Assembly: GCF_016909075.1 (NCBI RefSeq)
Contig: NZ_JAFBFC010000004.1
Span: 1 to 64,000, forward strand
From: Priestia iocasae
Lineage (GTDB): Bacteria; Bacillota; Bacilli; Bacillales; Bacillaceae_H
Length of the DNA stretch: 64,000 nt
Direction of reading: 5' to 3'
Shown: positions 60,386 to 64,000 of the stretch, piece by piece
How positions within the stretch are numbered: position 1 is the first letter of the stretch
Layout of the letters: each line of letters starts with the position of its first letter
The notes under the pieces: generated by a model
Told to the model about the DNA's origin: nothing
Database searches by the model: none
The model's input: the letters and a program-made list of their open reading frames with translations, nothing else
Translations under genes and position numbers: made by a program

Positions 60386-60889
60386 TTAATAAGCCCCTGC
60401 AGAATACGTTAAGTCATAGCTGTGTGTATAAATTTCAATTAGCACACCAAAAGGATCTTCGCAATACACCATTTTAAATGGTTTTTCACCTGGATAGTAT
60501 TCACGAATAGGCATGCGTTGTTTTCCACCGTGTTCAACGATTTTCTTTGCAAGACCTTCAATATCAGGGTCTTGAACGGCGAAGTGGAATACACCTGTTT
60601 TCCAATACTCAAAGTTATTTTCAGGCTGTTCACTATTTGGGAATTCAAAAAGCTCGATTCCAACTTTATCTACTGTAGAAAGGTGAGCAATTTTAAAGCT
60701 TCCCCATCCTGGTCCGAAAACGTCTGTGCACATCACACCAATTGCACTGTCATCTTCTTTTACTTCTGATGGCTCCATCACAACATACCATCCTAATACT
60801 TCTGTATAAAATTGAACGGCTTTTTCAATATCAGGAACTGAAATCCCGATATGAGAAAATGAACGTGGATATACTGCTTGTTTACTCAT
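60386..60889 (-). CDS. VOC family (glyoxalase/dioxygenase-fold) protein
   Basis: A 167-residue protein with two beta-alpha-beta-beta-beta modules: FSHIGISVPDIEKAVQFYTE in the first, and TGVFHFAVQDPDIEGLAKKI with YCEDPFGVLIEIYTHSYD in the second. His and Glu (HIGIS, FHFAV, IEIY) suit metal binding. The reaction is unknown; relatives are lactoylglutathione lyases, dioxygenases and thiol-transfer enzymes. It is divergent from an HxlR regulator. Confidence 0.88.
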   Translation of the reverse strand: MSKQAVYPRSFSHIGISVPDIEKAVQFYTEVLGWYVVMEPSEVKEDDSAIGVMCTDVFGPGWGSFKIAHLSTVDKVGIELFEFPNSEQPENNFEYWKTGVFHFAVQDPDIEGLAKKIVEHGGKQRMPIREYYPGEKPFKMVYCEDPFGVLIEIYTHSYDLTYSAGAY

Positions 60890-60938
60890 AAATAAAACCT
60901 CCTTGTTTTGTTGACAATGTTATTATAAAAGCAAAAAG

Positions 60939-60961
60939 AAGTGCTTGTTAAGTAGGCACTT
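60939..60961. promoter_or_regulatory. Candidate HxlR operator
   Basis: Inverted repeat AAGTGC-N11-GCACTT between the divergent VOC and HxlR genes. Such short spaced palindromes are typical for HxlR/DUF24 regulators. Confidence 0.5.
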
Positions 60962-61036
60962 TTGAGTAACCACTTGGCTAATTCTTTTTTATCTTTTACA
61001 TTTATGTATATAAAAATAAGAGAAATGTTTAAAAAA

Positions 61037-61096
61037 ATGGAGGATAAAACAATGGAGGATAAAACAATGGAGGATAAAACAATGGAGGATAAAACA
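61037..61096 (+). repeat. Four 15-bp tandem repeats, each with a ribosome binding site and ATG
   Basis: Four identical units ATGGAGGATAAAACA. Each contains GGAGG followed 8 nt later by the ATG of the next unit, so the array creates four SD-start pairs in the same frame (ATG 61052, 61067, 61082 and 61097). If translated they encode MEDKT units. Confidence 0.95.
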
Positions 61097-61420
61097 ATGG
61101 CTACAAAACAATATAATGTTCCTGTTGAAGCAACTTTAGAAGTCATCGGCGGCAAGTGGAAAGTGGTGATTCTTTGTCATTTAAAAGAAGGAAAAAAGCG
61201 ATTTGGTGAGCTGCGAAAATTAATACCCGATATTACAAAAAAGATGCTAACCCAGCAGCTTCGTGAATTAGAAGGGCATAATATTATTCATCGAGAGGAA
61301 TATGATGAAGTACCGCCACGAGTAGAATACTCACTAACAGAAGAAGGAGAGACGCTTCGACAAATTTTAGATCAAATGTGTCATTGGGGTGTCGAGCGAA
61401 TTGAGCGAGATCATGATTAA
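61052..61420 (+). CDS. HxlR family transcriptional regulator
   Basis: A winged-helix regulator of the HxlR/DUF24 type: [40 protein letters not shown], and [16 protein letters not shown]. The core protein starts at ATG 61097 (107 residues). Upstream in-frame ATGs at 61082, 61067 and 61052 each have GGAGG at ideal spacing and would add MEDKT units. It lacks the conserved N-terminal Cys of redox sensors such as HypR, so a ligand-sensing role is as likely. It probably controls the divergent VOC gene. Confidence 0.85.
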   Translation: MEDKTMEDKTMEDKTMATKQYNVPVEATLEVIGGKWKVVILCHLKEGKKRFGELRKLIPDITKKMLTQQLRELEGHNIIHREEYDEVPPRVEYSLTEEGETLRQILDQMCHWGVERIERDHD

Positions 61421-61517
61421 TGTAAGTCTCTACCTACAAAGATAAAATGAAATCTATGTAAATTTACTATTCAGAACTTTTAGAGTGAAAATAAAAGAAA
61501 CAAAGCAAAGTACTTTA

Positions 61518-61541
61518 CATACTATATGGGGGTATAGTATG
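61518..61541 (+). promoter_or_regulatory. CsoR operator before csoR
   Basis: Pseudopalindrome CATACTATATGGGGGTATAGTATG, with ATACTATA/TATAGTAT arms around a G-rich centre, is the form of known CsoR boxes. It lies 23 bp before csoR. Confidence 0.75.
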
Positions 61542-61563
61542 TTTGTGTTAAGGAGTTGATGTG

Positions 61564-61911
61564 ATGTCAATGAATCCAGAGAATGTTGAGCCACAGATGG
61601 AAGAGGATGTTTGTTGCTCATCAGAAAGCGGTAGAAAGAGTCACCATTCAGAAAAAGTAAAAAAGAACTTAGTGTCACGTTTGAACCGAGTAGAAGGCCA
61701 AATTCGTGGTATTAAAGGCATGATTGAAAAGGATACGTATTGCGATGATGTAATTACACAAATCGCTGCCACGCAATCAGCTTTAAATAGTGTAGCACGT
61801 ATTTTACTTGAAGGACATTTAAAAGGTTGTGTTGTTGATCGTCTTCAAGAAGGAGATACGGAAGTATTAGATGAATTACTCGTGACGTTTCAAAAGTTAA
61901 TGAAAAAGTAA
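61564..61911 (+). CDS. csoR: Copper-sensing repressor CsoR
   Basis: A 115-residue CsoR/RcnR family protein. Copper ligands Cys (TYCDDVITQ), His and Cys (EGHLKGCVV) are all present, as is VSRLNRVEGQIRGIKGMIEK. The N-terminal extension carries CCSSESGRKSHH, extra potential metal ligands. It represses csoR-copZ-copA until Cu(I) binds. Start ATG 61564 follows AAGGAG by 8 nt. Confidence 0.94.
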   Translation: MSMNPENVEPQMEEDVCCSSESGRKSHHSEKVKKNLVSRLNRVEGQIRGIKGMIEKDTYCDDVITQIAATQSALNSVARILLEGHLKGCVVDRLQEGDTEVLDELLVTFQKLMKK

Positions 61912-61926
61912 AAGGAGATGAGTAAA

Positions 61927-62133
61927 ATGGAAAACGTAACATTACAAGTAAAAGGGATGTCTTGTGGTCATTGTGTGAAAGCAGTTGAAGGTAGCGTTGG
62001 AGAATTAAATGGTGTAAAATCCGTAACAGTAAATCTAGAATCAGGTACGGTTGATGTTGCATTTGATTCAACTGCCGTAACTGTGGAGGCGATTAAAGAA
62101 ACAATCGACGATCAAGGATACGACGTACAATAA
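61927..62133 (+). CDS. copZ: Copper chaperone CopZ
   Basis: A 68-residue heavy-metal-associated domain protein with the Cu(I) motif MSCGHC, delivering copper to CopA. ENVTLQVKGMSCGHCVKAVE and IDDQGYDVQ match B. subtilis CopZ in length and sequence. I start at ATG 61927, 9 nt after AAAAGGAG; an ATG three codons earlier touches that site. It is 15 bp after csoR. Confidence 0.94.
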   Translation: MENVTLQVKGMSCGHCVKAVEGSVGELNGVKSVTVNLESGTVDVAFDSTAVTVEAIKETIDDQGYDVQ

Positions 62134-62191
62134 TCTGATTATAAAAAGCTTAGTCGGTGTTGTAACAAATCGAACGAGTAAGCATAATCAT

Positions 62192-62277
62192 ATACTATAC
62201 TAGGGTATGGTTAGAATAAACGCGTATTAACAAAGCGCGTTTACTTCGGCTGAAAATATACCCCACCATAGTATATT
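62192..62277 (+). promoter_or_regulatory. Two CsoR-like boxes flanking a hairpin before copA
   Basis: ATACTATACTAGGGTATGGT (62192) and AATATACCCCACCATAGTAT (62255) both resemble the csoR box, in opposite orientation of the G-rich centre. Between them lies the hairpin AAACGC/GCGTTT (62218-62242). copA may therefore have its own copper-controlled promoter and an attenuator. Confidence 0.6.
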
Positions 62278-62295
62278 GGAGCGAGGAGTGAAAAG

Positions 62296-64000
62296 ATGAG
62301 TCAGAAAAAGGAAACAACTCTCCAAATTTCAGGCATGACCTGTGCAGCGTGTGCGACTCGAATTGAGAAAGGGCTAAAAAAACTAGACGGTGTAGAAGAC
62401 GCGAATGTCAACTTAGCTCTTGAAAAATCAAACGTAACGTTCGACTCTTCAAAAACTAATGTAGAGGAATTAAAAAAGAAAGTAGAAGCGTTAGGATACG
62501 AAGTGGTTACTGAGAAAGCAGATTTCAATGTAACAGGAATGACCTGTGCAGCGTGCGCCAACCGAATTGAAAAGCGTTTAAATAAATTAGACGGTGTGTC
62601 GCTTGCAACGGTTAATTTTGCATTAGAGTCCGCTCAAGTGGAGTATAATGAATCAGAAGTTTCTATATTGGATATGAAAGAAGCTATTCAAAAGCTTGGT
62701 TTTCAGCTAGAGGAAAAGAAGGATGAAAAAGTTGACCATCGTCAAAAGGAAATTGAAAAGCAAACAGGGAAATTTTTATTTTCTGCTATCTTATCAATTC
62801 CATTGCTTTGGGCAATGGTCAGTCACTTTGAATTCACATCTTTTATTTGGCTTCCAGATCTATTTATGAATCCGTGGGTTCAATTGGCGCTTGCCACCCC
62901 TGTTCAGTTTGTAATTGGAAGTCAGTTTTACGTTGGTGCGTACAAAGCACTTCGAAATAAAAGTGCCAACATGGATGTATTAGTGGCTCTTGGAACGTCT
63001 GCAGCTTATTTTTACAGTCTGTATGTGAGCATTCAATCAATTGGTTCAGGAGCGCAGATGGTTGAGCTATACTTTGAAACGAGCGCCGTTTTAATTACGC
63101 TTATTTTATTAGGGAAGTTATTTGAAGCAAAAGCAAAAGGTCGCTCATCTGAAGCAATTAAAAAGCTGATGGGACTACAAGCAAAAACAGCAACAGTTTT
63201 GCGAGAGGAAGAAGAAAAGCAAGTACCAATTGAGGACGTCATTGTGGGCGATATCGTGTATGTGAAGCCAGGTGAAAAAGTACCGGTAGACGGTGAGATT
63301 GTCGAAGGTCGCTCAGCTCTAGATGAATCAATGATTACAGGTGAAAGCATCCCTGTCGATAAATCAGTAGGTGATGTGGTTATTGGTTCAACGATCAATA
63401 AAAATGGATTTTTAAAAGTAAAAGCAACAAAAGTGGGGAAAGAAACCGCACTAGCTCAAATTATTAAAGTAGTCGAAGAAGCACAAGGATCAAAAGCGCC
63501 GATTCAGCGTTTAGCAGATGTCATTTCAGGGATTTTTGTCCCAATTGTTATTGGAATTGCCCTTGTTACGTTTCTTGTTTGGTTTTTCTTTGTAAGCCCT
63601 GGAGAATTTGCAGAAGCATTAGAGAAGCTAATTGCGGTTCTCGTTATTGCATGTCCATGCGCACTTGGATTAGCTACCCCGACATCAATCATGGCAGGAT
63701 CTGGTCGTGCAGCCGAGTTTGGAATTTTATTCAAAGGTGGCGAGCACCTTGAAACAACACATCAATTAGATACCATCGTTCTTGATAAAACGGGTACAGT
63801 TACAAATGGAAAGCCAATGTTAACAGATGTCATAGTAACGAGTCCTTATGAAGAACAAGAGTTATTAACGTTTGTAGGAGCAGCTGAGCGTAACTCAGAA
63901 CACCCATTAGCAGAAGCAATTGTTGAAGGAGTAAAAGCACGAGGTATCTCGTTGAGTGAGTCTCAAACATTCGAAGCGATTCCTGGTTACGGCCTTCAAG
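62296..64000 (+). CDS. copA: Copper-exporting P1B-type ATPase CopA (3' end beyond window)
   Basis: 568 codons are present; the gene runs off the window end. Two heavy-metal domains (each GMTCAACA; residues about 5-70 and 75-140) precede the membrane part, actuator motif MITGESIPVD, the Cu-transport motif CPC in IACPCALGLATPTS, and the phosphorylation site DKTGTVTNGKP; SEHPLAEAI is the start of the nucleotide-binding domain. It exports Cu(I) from the cytosol. GAGGAG lies 9 nt before the ATG. Confidence 0.97.
   Translation, partial: MSQKKETTLQISGMTCAACATRIEKGLKKLDGVEDANVNLALEKSNVTFDSSKTNVEELKKKVEALGYEVVTEKADFNVTGMTCAACANRIEKRLNKLDGVSLATVNFALESAQVEYNESEVSILDMKEAIQKLGFQLEEKKDEKVDHRQKEIEKQTGKFLFSAILSIPLLWAMVSHFEFTSFIWLPDLFMNPWVQLALATPVQFVIGSQFYVGAYKALRNKSANMDVLVALGTSAAYFYSLYVSIQSIGSGAQMVELYFETSAVLITLILLGKLFEAKAKGRSSEAIKKLMGLQAKTATVLREEEEKQVPIEDVIVGDIVYVKPGEKVPVDGEIVEGRSALDESMITGESIPVDKSVGDVVIGSTINKNGFLKVKATKVGKETALAQIIKVVEEAQGSKAPIQRLADVISGIFVPIVIGIALVTFLVWFFFVSPGEFAEALEKLIAVLVIACPCALGLATPTSIMAGSGRAAEFGILFKGGEHLETTHQLDTIVLDKTGTVTNGKPMLTDVIVTSPYEEQELLTFVGAAERNSEHPLAEAIVEGVKARGISLSESQTFEAIPGYGLQ

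Overview
The window comes from a low-GC, endospore-forming member of the Bacillaceae (Bacillus or Priestia type; the species cannot be fixed from sequence alone). Supporting genes are a gerA-type germinant receptor operon, sporulenol/hopene cyclase SqhC, a CwlC-like mother-cell amidase, HBsu-type HU, Mn-dependent PpaC, the YojN/YojO pair, AzlCD, CsoR-CopZ-CopA and GGT. Most genes carry strong AGGAGG-like ribosome binding sites. No tRNA, rRNA, CRISPR array or intact transposase gene was seen.

Layout. 1-6112 is ordinary chromosome: ywbE, a cwlC-like gene with a sigma-K-type promoter, pgl, ppaC, uppP and hbs. 6146-14526 is an accessory island bounded by two direct repeats of about 519 bp (about 98% identical). 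It holds a Gly/Pro 9-residue-repeat protein fused to a serine hydrolase, a small paralogue sharing its MFNYP start, a Gly-rich repeat protein, a two-gene cassette sharing an ELDIFSGNPNP domain (one fused to a Cys/His-containing domain), and several decayed gene fragments. 14261-18637 carries a general stress protein and a ger operon under a sigma-G-like promoter; its C gene has an apparent frameshift at an A8 tract. 18822-22735 has ggt and five paralogous small proteins with a GxNxQ-GFG signature; the first has an exact sigma-K-type promoter. 22816-22990 is a solo structured RNA resembling HEARO/omega-RNA of IscB elements, with no iscB beside it.

23319-33320 holds an M48-ankyrin protease, RDD protein, a VWA-like lipoprotein, cupin-XRE regulator with azlCD, yojNO and a GNAT enzyme. 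33465-40576 has sqhC, a C45-type acyltransferase, an SLH protein, a DUF3231 protein and chrA with a PadR regulator. 40894-42951 is a two-gene nucleic-acid repair cassette (Rnl1-type ligase plus a kinase-HD protein). 42970-43180 is a yybP-ykoY (Mn) riboswitch with its own sigma-A promoter but no manganese transporter downstream.

44069-50577 has an SDR enzyme, an unrecognised 518-residue protein, a MATE exporter behind a MerR-type 19-bp-spacer promoter, its MerR regulator, and a PHB-depolymerase-like esterase. 50806-57340 is a sigma-54 operon (nhaC, iadA, enhancer-binding activator, rocB-like) with a textbook -24/-12 site, probably for uptake and breakdown of an amino-acid or isoaspartyl substrate. 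57440-61420 has an ABC-2-like exporter with a divergent TetR gene, an AAC(3) enzyme, and a VOC protein divergent from an HxlR regulator whose start region is a tandem SD-ATG repeat. 61518-64000 is the csoR-copZ-copA copper operon, with copA cut by the window end.
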